Notes under the pieces: model-generated
Seen by the model: the letters and a program-made list of their open reading frames with translations, nothing else
Database searches by the model: none
What the model was told of the DNA's origin: nothing
NCBI RefSeq assembly: GCF_900890705.1
Contig: NZ_CAAHFH010000003.1
Coordinates: 587,185 to 651,184, forward strand
Length of the DNA stretch: 64,000 bases
DNA from: Pontiella sulfatireligans
Lineage (GTDB): Bacteria; Verrucomicrobiota; Kiritimatiellia; Kiritimatiellales; Pontiellaceae
Direction: 5' to 3'
Shown here: piece after piece, positions 27,169 through 34,597 of the stretch
How the letters are laid out: every line of letters begins with the position of its first letter
How positions within the stretch are numbered: position 1 is the stretch's first letter
Program-made: the position numbers and the translations under genes

Positions 27169-27992
27169 AAAAACTAATCCTACTCTTCACCCTCATCACC
27201 TTAAGCGCTAGCGCGGTTGAATACCGAACCTTCACCGCACAGGATGGGCGCACACTCAAGGCCAAGGTGCTTGCATACAACGGAACCACCGGCCAAGTGC
27301 AAATCCAGAGGGAAGACAAAAAGAAACTGACCGTGGCCAGCGCCGCGTTTTCAAAAAAAGACCAAACCTACATTGCCGCATGGCAAGCCGCACTGGAGTT
27401 TATGGCGCCGGGCAAGCTTAAGCTTGAGCTTAAACGCAACGAAGTAAAGAGCTTCAAAAAGGATCATGAGGCCGACCTCAGCAAAATCAAAACCGGCAGG
27501 GGCGGCGAAAGAGACGGCATCGAAATAATCGCCACCGACAAGAACACCCAATACAAATTCGACCTGCAAATCGAAAACAAGGGGTCGGTGCCGCTGAATA
27601 AGGTGACCTACGAATATCGCGTCTACTACGAGCAAGAAAAGCCGGTAAAGGATGCGGAAGATGAAACGCGGCGCAAAGAGAGTGGCGAAAAAGACACCGA
27701 TGAACGGGTGCGCTATAATGCCGTGAACGAAAACAAAGTGAAGGACGGCAGCGCCCGGCTAAAACCCATCAACCCCAAGGATTCTAAAGTGATGTCCACG
27801 GGCATAGTGACCATCCTCAAGCGCACGGCCGGCAAGCCCTATCAGGATAAAATCAACCTCAAAGGTTCTCTGGCTGGTGCATGGGTGAAGCTGACCATGA
27901 AAAGTCCGGATGGCGAAACCCTCGTCCGCGAAGTTGCCTCGCCCGCCAGCATCATGAAAAAATTTCCGTGGGATCCTGTAGAGGAAAAATAA
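27165..27992 (+). CDS. Secreted SHD1-like domain protein
   Basis: 275 aa with a short signal peptide (MKKLILLFTLITLSASA). The N-terminal part, YRTFTAQDGRTLKAKVLAYN...VQIQREDKKKLTVASAAFSKKDQTYIAAW (about 20-68), is the SLA1-homology-domain-1-like module frequent in secreted PVC-group proteins. The rest is lysine-rich with predicted beta structure and no recognised family. It overlaps the preceding stop by 4 nt and shares one base with the next start, so translation is coupled. Role unknown; perhaps protein-protein interaction on the cell surface. Confidence 0.65.
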   Translation: MKKLILLFTLITLSASAVEYRTFTAQDGRTLKAKVLAYNGTTGQVQIQREDKKKLTVASAAFSKKDQTYIAAWQAALEFMAPGKLKLELKRNEVKSFKKDHEADLSKIKTGRGGERDGIEIIATDKNTQYKFDLQIENKGSVPLNKVTYEYRVYYEQEKPVKDAEDETRRKESGEKDTDERVRYNAVNENKVKDGSARLKPINPKDSKVMSTGIVTILKRTAGKPYQDKINLKGSLAGAWVKLTMKSPDGETLVREVASPASIMKKFPWDPVEEK

Positions 27993-28756
27993 TGAAACGA
28001 AGAATCTTCATCTGGGAAATCACAGTCGCATCCGTGGTATTCAATCAAAATTCGGCACTCGGAAATCAAAAATCGTCTCAGCCCAACTTTATCTTCATCC
28101 TCTCCGACGATCAGGACTGGACGGAGACCTCGGTGCAGATGCACCCCGATCTGCCGAACTCGAAAAACCGCTACATCGAAACGCCCAACCTCGAAAAGCT
28201 GGCCAGCCAAGGCATCGTGTTTTCGACGACATATGCCCCCGCGCCCGTCTGCTCGCCGACGCGCATCAGTTTGCAGACGGGCAAGAGTCCAGCGGCGCTT
28301 CACTGGACGAAGGCCTCAAACCCCGTCACGGCCGCTGACAATTTTCCGTTGGTTCCGGAGCGCATCAACAAAAACATCCCCGCCGACGAAACCACCATCG
28401 CTGAAATATTGAAAACAGCCGGTTACGCCACCGCGCACTATGGCAAGTGGCACCTTGCCGGCGGCGGACCTGAAAAGCATGGCTACGACGAATCCGACGG
28501 CGACACCAGCAATCAGGATGCGGCTCCGCACATTCCGCCCAATCCCGTCGATATCTTCGGCATCACCGAACGCGCCTGTGCCTTCATGGAAAAAAACGCC
28601 ACGGCGGATACGCCCTTCTTCATGCAGCTCTCGCACCATGCCCTGCATTATCCCCAGAATGCCGACCCGATCCTGCTCAAAAAATACGCAAGACTATCGG
28701 GTGGCAGCACGGAAGATAAAAACGTGCGGCGCATGGCCACAGATCAACACCAATGA
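27992..28756 (+). pseudogene. Truncated S1-family sulfatase
   Basis: 254 aa, about half the family's usual length. The N-terminal active-site half is intact: FILSDDQ, the formylglycine motif C87-S-P-T-R followed by ISLQTGKSP, and YGKWHLAGG. The sequence then stops inside a composite repeat (28735-28868); the C-terminal half with the DNG/metal-site Asp-Asn segment and the small domain is missing and is not found downstream. The leader contains SALGNQKS encoded by an AATCGGAAATC-type repeat, at the same place as in the sulfatase at 37602. Likely inactive. It is still translationally coupled to the SHD1 gene (TAATG). Confidence 0.75.
28050..28074. repeat. ATTCGGCA-CTCGGAAATC phrase repeat in sulfatase leader
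   Basis: ATTCGGCACTCGGAAATC followed by AAAAATC closely matches 37715-37738 and 56248-56279. It is translated as SALGNQKS just before the mature sulfatase domain. Confidence 0.65.
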
Positions 28757-28868
28757 ACACGGGGTTGGCAAGTGTAGTATCGTTTCACCTTGCGAAGCGA
28801 GGAAAACGACCCCCTGCGACAGAACAACGCTGTCCCCGCAGCGCGGGGAGAAGCGTTCTCTACACTTG
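28735..28868 (+). repeat. Composite repeat, left copy, truncating a sulfatase
   Basis: It begins ATGGCCACAGATCAACAC and continues with AACACGG, then AAGTGTAG, ATCGTTTCACC and GCGAGGAAAAC, the same order of blocks as at 30046-30126. An additional inverted pair CAAGTGTAG/CTACACTTG (28769-28777 and 28860-28868) encloses a GC-rich hairpin region. The sulfatase frame ends within it. Confidence 0.7.
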
Positions 28869-28911
28869 AACCTCGCTAAAGGCATACGGTGGCATGGATT
28901 GCTCGTCCGGC

Positions 28912-29970
28912 CTACTGCTTATTTTCCAAAGGAGCGGCGACGAGGTGACGGAGGGTAAACCGAACCATGTCATCGTACGAAGCGGCGGGTGAGTTGTAGT
29001 CGGCATCGGTTTTGCACATGCATTCGATGCCCTGTTTCTTCATGGCGGTTTCGAGATAGGTTCCAAAGTTTGGATGATGAATATTGCCGTCGGTGCGGGT
29101 CCGTTCCGAATGAAAGATAAAGACCGGCGGATCGTCCGGCGTGAGGTGGTTGATGGGAGAGGCATCCTTGATGAGCGCGTCGAGCTTGGCATCGATTTCT
29201 GCCGTTTCCCAGTTCCAGTCGGCGGGCAGGCCGTAGAATGGTTTCAACGCGCTGTCATCAAAAGCATTGCCGGGGATGATTTTCTTGATGACGCGCGGGT
29301 CAAGAGTGGACTGCATGCTGAGCGCCAGCGCACAGCTGACCCGGGTGGAAAGGCGTTCAACCGGATCGTTGCTTTTCGGATCGGCTAGATCGTCGTGAAA
29401 GGCCAGCCACTGGGAAATGCCGGAACCGGCAGAGCCGCCGCCGACGGCAATCCGGGCCGGATCGATATTCCATTCCGCCGCTTTGGAGCGCAGGAACTGG
29501 ATCGCCCGGGCACTGTCGTGCATTTGCATGGGATAGGGGCCGATCCCAGACAGGCGATAGTTGATGGAGGCCACGGAGACGCCCGCTTTCAGGAACGGTT
29601 CCAGCAGCTGGGCATTTGCGGGCGCTTTGTCGCCGCCCCGGAATCCGCCGCCGTGAATCCAGACGAATAGCGCGGCCGGCTCGGCCGACTCGGCTTTCCA
29701 GAAATCAAGCTTCATCGAGGAGTGGCTGCCGTAGGCCACGTCGGAATAGGTCGGGGCAACCCGGTTGGTGCGCGGTTGCTTGGTTCTGCGATCACGCGCC
29801 TTCAGCGCCTCTTCCACGGTCAGGATTCCATCGCGGTTCAGATCCAGCTGCGGGCGCAACTTGAGCAGTTCGGCCAGTTTCGGGTTATCTTCGGAACTTC
29901 GCCCCGGGCGCTGGGCAAAAACAGCGGATGTTGTCAGCGCCAGTATGGCAAGAATGCAGTTTTTTTTCAT
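28912..29970 (-). CDS. Secreted alpha/beta-hydrolase (esterase/lipase-like) with one EF-hand
   Basis: 352 aa. Signal peptide MKKNCILAILALTTSAVFA, then one EF-hand loop DLNRDGILTVEE (about 43-54), then an acetyl-esterase-like alpha/beta-hydrolase. The oxyanion motif is WIHGGGF, the nucleophile elbow GGGSAGSG, and a His candidate lies in HPNFG near the end. Family members deacylate sugars or small esters, which would suit acetylated, sulfated glycan. ATG 29970 has AGGGAG 8 nt upstream; the open frame starts at 30024. It stands alone on the minus strand between two copies of a composite repeat, facing a truncated sulfatase. Confidence 0.82.
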   Translation of the reverse strand: MKKNCILAILALTTSAVFAQRPGRSSEDNPKLAELLKLRPQLDLNRDGILTVEEALKARDRRTKQPRTNRVAPTYSDVAYGSHSSMKLDFWKAESAEPAALFVWIHGGGFRGGDKAPANAQLLEPFLKAGVSVASINYRLSGIGPYPMQMHDSARAIQFLRSKAAEWNIDPARIAVGGGSAGSGISQWLAFHDDLADPKSNDPVERLSTRVSCALALSMQSTLDPRVIKKIIPGNAFDDSALKPFYGLPADWNWETAEIDAKLDALIKDASPINHLTPDDPPVFIFHSERTRTDGNIHHPNFGTYLETAMKKQGIECMCKTDADYNSPAASYDDMVRFTLRHLVAAPLENKQ

Positions 29971-30045
29971 GGATAGACTCCCTGAGTTTTCTAATAAACG
30001 CGCGACTCCGTCTTTTTCGTGCAATCAGAGCCATAGAAGTGATTC

Positions 30046-30126
30046 TATGGCCACGAATTAACACAGAGCAACACGGATTTCTGGAGAAAGTGTGGAGATC
30101 GTTTCACCGACCACCGGGAGGAAAAC
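30046..30126 (+). repeat. Composite repeat, right copy
   Basis: Contains ATGGCCACGAATTAACAC, AACACGG, AAGTGTGG, ATCGTTTCACC and GGGAGGAAAAC in the same order and orientation as 28735-28812. With the left copy it brackets the esterase gene as direct repeats about 1.3 kb apart. Confidence 0.7.
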
Positions 30127-30190
30127 AAATAAACGCACATGTTAAGCGCTGTTGAATATTCGGATAGCCAGTCCCCATATTCCATGAGAA

Positions 30191-30228
30191 CTAAACCGCA
30201 TCGGCACAAGCGTGCCGATGCGGTTTAG
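30191..30228 (-). terminator. Strong 17-bp hairpin downstream of the ferredoxin gene
   Basis: Perfect stem CTAAACCGCATCGGCAC/GTGCCGATGCGGTTTAG with a 4-nt loop, 18 bp past the ferredoxin stop. On the minus strand it is followed by TTCTCATGG, so the U-tract is poor. It may stabilise the mRNA 3' end or terminate transcription. Confidence 0.6.
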
Positions 30229-30245
30229 CAATCATTGCGGTGCCG

Positions 30246-30434
30246 CTATTCCGCGATGGATATGGCCTCTACGGGACATGCCTCCGCGGCTTCCCGACAG
30301 GCGGCTTCGGCCTCGGCGGGAACGGGTTCCACTTTTGCCCGAGCCACATCACCATCCATTTCAAAGACCGCGTCGCAAATCTGTACACAGACTCCGCAGC
30401 CGATGCAGCTGTCTTTATCTACCGTTGCTTTCAT
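30246..30434 (-). CDS. 4Fe-4S ferredoxin
   Basis: 62 aa electron carrier. Cluster ligands are CIGCGVC (Cys10, 13, 16) with the remote Cys in EACPVEA; Cys20 may form a disulfide. This is the single-cluster, Thermotoga/Desulfovibrio ferredoxin type. Its start overlaps the hcp stop by 1 nt, so it is the likely electron donor to the hybrid-cluster protein. Confidence 0.9.
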   Translation of the reverse strand: MKATVDKDSCIGCGVCVQICDAVFEMDGDVARAKVEPVPAEAEAACREAAEACPVEAISIAE

Positions 30435-32047
30435 TATTTTCCCTCCATCATGGCGGCGACATCCGCTTCGACTTCGCCAATCGGTTTGATGTCAAAATTA
30501 TCAACCAGCACCTTAACCACGTTCGCCGACAGGAACGCCGGGAGCGTCGGTCCAAGACGAATGCCTTTAACACCGAGGAAGAGGAGCGCCAGCAATACGA
30601 TAACCGCTTTCTGTTCATACCATGCGATATCATAGGAAATCGGAAGATCATTGATATCGTCCAGACCGAAAACTTCCTGCAGCTTCATGGCAATCACGGC
30701 CAGCGAATAGGAATCGTTGCACTGACCGGCGTCGAGTACCCGCGGAATGCCGCCAATATCGCCAAGCTCCAGTTTGTTGTAGCGATATTTCGCACATCCA
30801 GCCGTCAGGATAACCGTATCCTTCGGCAGGGTTTCGGCAACGTCTTTATAGTAGTCGCGCGTTTTATGACGCCCGTCACAACCGGCCATGACCACAAACC
30901 GTTTGATGGCGCCGCTCTTCACGGCATCAACGACTTTATCGGCCAGCTGCATCACCTGATGATGGGCAAACCCGCCGGTAATCGTTCCGGTTTCAATTTC
31001 TACAGGAGCCGCACAGGTTTTGGCCTGTTCGACGATTGCAGAGAAATCCTTTTTGCCGTCTTCCGGACGGTCCGCAATGTGCGCAACGCCGGGATAGCCC
31101 ACAGTGTTGGTGGTATAGATGCGGTCTTTATAGGCCTCCTTCACCGGAACAATGCAGTTGGTGGTCATCAGGATAGGGCCATTGAACGTGGTAAACTCTT
31201 CACCCTGCTTCCACCAGGCATTTCCATAGTTGCCATGGAAATGATCATACTTTTTAAAGGCGGGATAATAGTTTGCCGGCAGCATTTCGCCATGCGTGTA
31301 CACATCGACGCCCGTTCCCTGGGTCTGTTCCAGCAGCTCTTCCATATCTTTCAGATCATGGCCGGAAATCAAAATACCCGGTTTAGAGCCCGCGCCGATA
31401 TTCACTTCGGTCATTTCAGGGTTGCCGTAGGTTTCGGTGTTGGCCTGATCCAGAATCGCCATGGTTTTCACACCCATTTCGCCGGTCTTCATCGTCAAGG
31501 CAACGAGTTCATCAACCGAAAGATCGCGAGTGGTCGACGCCAGCGCTTCCATCATGAAGGCATAGAGGACGTCGTCTTCAAAATCGAGCACCGCCGCATG
31601 TTCGGCATAAGCCGCCAGCCCTTTCAGACCATAAACAACCAGCTCCCGCAGCGAACGGATATCTTCATTTTCAGTCGCGAGAACACCAACGCTTTTTGCT
31701 TTCTCCAAAAAAGCATCCATGCCGTCCGCCGTCCAGGTGACAGAATCATGCAGGTTTTCCGCCGCGTCCATCGGCATGGCATGCCTGATCTTCAGGGCTT
31801 GCTGAATCAACTCGGCAAACCGGTCGTTGTCAAAGTTGGCATTGGTGATGGTGGCAAAGAGCCCTTCCGCAATAAAACGGCCTGCTTTACGGTCAACCAT
31901 CTCCGCCTTTTCGCCTTTGATGGAAATGCCCTTTAATAGATAAATCAGCAAATCCTGCAGATCAGAGGTTTCACCGGATTTCCCGCACACGCCACGCATG
32001 GTGCAGCCTTCATTTTTCGCTGTTTCCTGACATTGATAACAAAACAT
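30434..32047 (-). CDS. hcp: Hybrid-cluster protein (hydroxylamine reductase / NO reductase)
   Basis: 537 aa. The N-terminal cluster cysteines are MFCYQCQETAKNEGC...GVCGK (Cys3, 6, 15, 21). Hybrid 4Fe-2S-2O cluster ligands lie in the C-terminal half (ISGHD, TNCIVPV, AGCDGRH, LTAGCAKYRYN, LDAGQCND). Hcp reduces NO or hydroxylamine and is typical of anaerobes coping with nitrosative stress. ATG 32047 begins the cysteine motif behind AAGGA; the open frame extends to 32107. It is in an operon with a CMD-family protein upstream and ferredoxin downstream, under an FNR-type promoter. Confidence 0.95.
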   Translation of the reverse strand: MFCYQCQETAKNEGCTMRGVCGKSGETSDLQDLLIYLLKGISIKGEKAEMVDRKAGRFIAEGLFATITNANFDNDRFAELIQQALKIRHAMPMDAAENLHDSVTWTADGMDAFLEKAKSVGVLATENEDIRSLRELVVYGLKGLAAYAEHAAVLDFEDDVLYAFMMEALASTTRDLSVDELVALTMKTGEMGVKTMAILDQANTETYGNPEMTEVNIGAGSKPGILISGHDLKDMEELLEQTQGTGVDVYTHGEMLPANYYPAFKKYDHFHGNYGNAWWKQGEEFTTFNGPILMTTNCIVPVKEAYKDRIYTTNTVGYPGVAHIADRPEDGKKDFSAIVEQAKTCAAPVEIETGTITGGFAHHQVMQLADKVVDAVKSGAIKRFVVMAGCDGRHKTRDYYKDVAETLPKDTVILTAGCAKYRYNKLELGDIGGIPRVLDAGQCNDSYSLAVIAMKLQEVFGLDDINDLPISYDIAWYEQKAVIVLLALLFLGVKGIRLGPTLPAFLSANVVKVLVDNFDIKPIGEVEADVAAMMEGK

Positions 32048-32066
32048 GACTATAGTTTCCTTAGGG

Positions 32067-32531
32067 TTATTTTTTAAAGTTCTCGGGAGCATACCCCGTT
32101 GCAACATCGCGATTCTTTTCGCCGAAATTTTCGCTCAGCTTCCCGGACACCTGTTCTCTGGAAAGCCCTTCATCTTCGAGGGTTTTGACGCACTGGTACG
32201 CGGCAAACAGCTGCGACGGCCCGATTTCCGATGCAAAATGGCCAGCGCCCTGATTCCATACAAACAGACTGAACAGCTCATCCAACTCCGCCACCGTGGT
32301 TCCGGCGGCATAGGCTTTAACCAGTTCGCGCGTGGCCTGCCGATATCGATGCGCTCCAACCGCATTGGAAAGAGAAAGGAGGTACTTGGTCCTCTGATCA
32401 ATCGCCGGGTTTTCCTTATTCCACGTCAGCTTCCAGAAATTACCGATAATCTTCGCCAGCTCCTCATCGGTCTTTCTGAAATTCATCAGAGCCAGTGGTT
32501 TCAGCGGCGGTGTTTGTTTGCCTTCACTCAT
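32067..32531 (-). CDS. Carboxymuconolactone decarboxylase (AhpD-like) family protein
   Basis: 154 aa, all-helical CMD fold. The ALMNFRKTDEELAKIIGNFWKLTW start and the DQRTKYLLSLSNAVGAHRYRQATRELVKAYAAG core are typical. The redox CxxC of AhpD is absent, so it is probably not an AhpD-type peroxidase partner. First gene of the operon with hcp and ferredoxin. ATG 32531 is preceded by AGGAG at 6 nt. Confidence 0.82.
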   Translation of the reverse strand: MSEGKQTPPLKPLALMNFRKTDEELAKIIGNFWKLTWNKENPAIDQRTKYLLSLSNAVGAHRYRQATRELVKAYAAGTTVAELDELFSLFVWNQGAGHFASEIGPSQLFAAYQCVKTLEDEGLSREQVSGKLSENFGEKNRDVATGYAPENFKK

Positions 32532-32587
32532 TGCATTCTCCTGTCTGTGTAATCTTGAAATGAACTCGTTTCGAAATGATGGAGCCA

Positions 32588-32628
32588 AGTATGCACAGAT
32601 CAGCAGAGAAAACCTTGACGTAAATCAA
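32588..32628 (-). promoter_or_regulatory. FNR/CRP-family box and -10 of the hcp operon
   Basis: TTGAC-GTAA-ATCAA (32615-32628), read on the minus strand as TTGATTTACGTCAA, differs from the FNR consensus TTGATnnnnATCAA at one base. A -10-like CATACT (32588-32593) is centred 31 bp downstream, exactly the class II spacing (box at -41.5). The predicted start near 32580 gives a leader of about 50 nt. Confidence 0.75.
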
Positions 32629-32639
32629 GTACTGGGATT

Positions 32640-32934
32640 TAAGTGTTTTCTCTTTAGTTGATCGCACAGCTGTAAGTCTGTTGTCTTTTTCTCATTTCAA
32701 ACCGGGCGACAAACACCGCCGCTAAAAAGAAAAAGGATGAATTACGAAAGACGACCTCTGCTCCCTGCACTTTCATGAGGGCGGCGTTAATGGATCTTCC
32801 GCAGGCGCCGCCCAGAAACAGGTTAAAGCCGAAGATCGACACCACCATGCCTTTGTGTTCCTTGCGTCCTCTTGTGGCCAATATTCATCTGCGTCTATCT
32901 GCGTCATCTGCGTCATCTGCGGGTTCCCTTCTCC
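32640..32934. other. Non-coding region with phrase repeats
   Basis: No convincing gene: a 75-residue minus-strand frame (32654-32881) has some hydrophobic character but no recognised family. The part 32855-32925 contains GTGGCCAATATTCATC and repeated ATCTGCGTCTATCTGCGTC-type units, a repeat class widespread in environmental bacteria. Confidence 0.5.
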
Positions 32935-32990
32935 ATTACCAAACCGTAATGCAACATCCGTTGTGTTTTCGCCCGCTGGATCGTTATCTT
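32935..32990 (+). promoter_or_regulatory. ATTACC-N4-CGTAAT box and -10 upstream of the ASST-like unit
   Basis: ATTACC-AAAC-CGTAAT (32935-32950; one mismatch in the dyad) is followed after 34 bp by TATCTT (32985-32990) in the context TCGTTATCTT. The gene starts at 33015 after AAGGAGC. Same architecture as 24728-24783 and 19512-19567. Confidence 0.65.
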
Positions 32991-33014
32991 CTCAACTGAA
33001 ACAAGGAGCAACAT

Positions 33015-34511
33015 ATGAAAACAACACTGATTGGGCTTACTCTTTTGACCGCACTCGCAACGCTAGGCATCGAAAAGCAACCGCACCGCTCGCCGGAGGA
33101 TTCGTTCGGCGAAACCAAGCGCCAGCTCGGACTGATCAAGAACACGGACAAAGCATTCCCGGGATACACGCTTTTCGCCCCGAAGCATTTCACGAAGACG
33201 TACTTGATGGACAACAACGGGATGATCGTGAACGAGTGGGCAAGCGAATATGAGCCGGGGCAGTCGGTTTACCTGCTGGAAAACGGCAACATGCTCCGTT
33301 GCTGCCTCACGAAAAACAAGGCGTTCATCGGCGGAGGCGAAGGCGGCCGGCTGGAGGAATATGACTGGGATGGAAATCTGGTTTGGGAATACTGGCTCTC
33401 TGACAACAAAAACCTGATGCACCACGACATTGCCCCGATGCCCAACGGAAACATCCTCGCGGTGGTCGTGGAGCATAAGTTGATGGAAGAAACCATGCAG
33501 TCCGGCTTTAATCCGAACATGCTGAAGGACAGCAAGCTCTTCCCCGACTACATTGTCGAAATTGAAAAGACCGGCCCCAAGTCCGGCAAGATTGTCTGGC
33601 AGTGGCATGTGTGGGATCACCTGATTCAAGACTTCGACAAAACCAAAAACAACTATGGCGATGTCGCCGCCAACCCCTGCAAAATCGACCCGAATGGATC
33701 CGGTCGCCGCGCCAAGGCGTTCTGGAACCACTTTAACTCGATCGACTACAACGAGCACCTCGACCAGATCGTGATCAGCTGCCGCGGCAACAGCGAGTTT
33801 TGGATTATCGACCACGGCATCACCGTCGCAGAAGCCAAAGGCCCGAAAGGCGACCTGCTCTACCGCTACGGCAATTCTTCCACCTATCAGCGCGAAGGCA
33901 AACAGACGCTATTCCAGCAGCACGACTCGCAATGGATTGCTGAAGGCTGTCCGGGCGCTGGAAATATCCTCGTTTTCAACAACGGCCTGGGCCGCGGCTA
34001 CACCAGTGTGGACGAGCTGGTCATGCCGATCAAAAAAGACGGCAACTATGAACTTCCAAAGGGTGGAACGTATGGCCCCGACAAGCCGGTCTGGAGCTAT
34101 ACCGACCCAGATCCAAAAACCTTCTTCTCGCAGGAAATCTCCAGCGCGCAGCGCCTGCCCAATGGCAACACGCTCATTAACGCCGGCGTCCACGGCACGG
34201 TGTTTGAAGTGACGCCCGAAGGCGAAACCGTGTGGGAATATGTAAACCCCGTCACCATGCACGTACTGAAGCAGGGCGACACCGTCCCGCTCGACCACCG
34301 TTACCACGCACAAAACGCGCTCTTCAAGGTACACCGTTACCCGCTCGACTATGCCGCCTTCAAAGGCCGCAACCTAAAGCCGAAATATGCGCTCGTCGAA
34401 CCGCTTCCCAATCCCGTATCGCCGGAAGTCCGCGCCGATCATGAACACGCGGATAAAAAGCCGGACGACAACAAGCGAGGCGGAGGAAAACGCGGTGGAA
34501 AGAGAAAGTAG
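33015..34511 (+). CDS. Arylsulfotransferase (ASST)-family secreted propeller with basic tail
   Basis: 498 aa with a signal peptide (MKTTLIGLTLLTALATLG). Propeller blades carry GYTLFAPKH, LLENGNMLR, EEYDWDGNLVWEY, MHHDIAPMPNGNILAVV, QHDSQWIAEGCPGAGNILVFNNG and RLPNGNTLINAG. Together these are the signature of the aryl-sulfate sulfotransferase family, which moves sulfate between phenolic esters without PAPS; several conserved His residues could supply the phospho-like sulfo-His intermediate. Divergent members are common in PVC genomes and may bind or act on other sulfated ligands. The last 20 residues are very basic, ending NKRGGGKRGGKRK. It carries the inverted-repeat box upstream and heads a four-gene unit. 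Confidence 0.8.
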   Translation: MKTTLIGLTLLTALATLGIEKQPHRSPEDSFGETKRQLGLIKNTDKAFPGYTLFAPKHFTKTYLMDNNGMIVNEWASEYEPGQSVYLLENGNMLRCCLTKNKAFIGGGEGGRLEEYDWDGNLVWEYWLSDNKNLMHHDIAPMPNGNILAVVVEHKLMEETMQSGFNPNMLKDSKLFPDYIVEIEKTGPKSGKIVWQWHVWDHLIQDFDKTKNNYGDVAANPCKIDPNGSGRRAKAFWNHFNSIDYNEHLDQIVISCRGNSEFWIIDHGITVAEAKGPKGDLLYRYGNSSTYQREGKQTLFQQHDSQWIAEGCPGAGNILVFNNGLGRGYTSVDELVMPIKKDGNYELPKGGTYGPDKPVWSYTDPDPKTFFSQEISSAQRLPNGNTLINAGVHGTVFEVTPEGETVWEYVNPVTMHVLKQGDTVPLDHRYHAQNALFKVHRYPLDYAAFKGRNLKPKYALVEPLPNPVSPEVRADHEHADKKPDDNKRGGGKRGGKRK

Positions 34512-34584
34512 ACGGAGCTTCCAGCTCCGTTTGATCGAACCAAACACGTTGATGATGCAAAACGGAGCAGGATGCCCCGTCTAC
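34508..34584. repeat. 77-bp dyad repeat between the two ASST-like genes
   Basis: GTAGACGGAGC at the left and GCCCCGTCTAC at the right form an 11-bp inverted repeat with one mismatch; an inner hairpin is ACGGAGC/GCTCCGT. It includes the stop codon of the first ASST-like gene. A homologous 76-bp copy lies in frame within the next gene at 36182-36257. Confidence 0.85.
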
Positions 34585-34597
34585 GATGGAGAACAAA

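Noticed and set aside
28769..28868. Structured small RNA in the CAAGTGTAG/CTACACTTG hairpin
   Set aside because: The hairpin belongs to a composite repeat, and no promoter or terminator supports a separate RNA gene.
28756..28912. Possible continuation of the truncated sulfatase by frameshift
   Set aside because: No frame after the composite repeat encodes sulfatase-like residues.
32654..32881. 75-codon minus-strand frame with some hydrophobic character
   Set aside because: No recognisable family, and its start lies in phrase repeats; perhaps a gene remnant, but unsupported.
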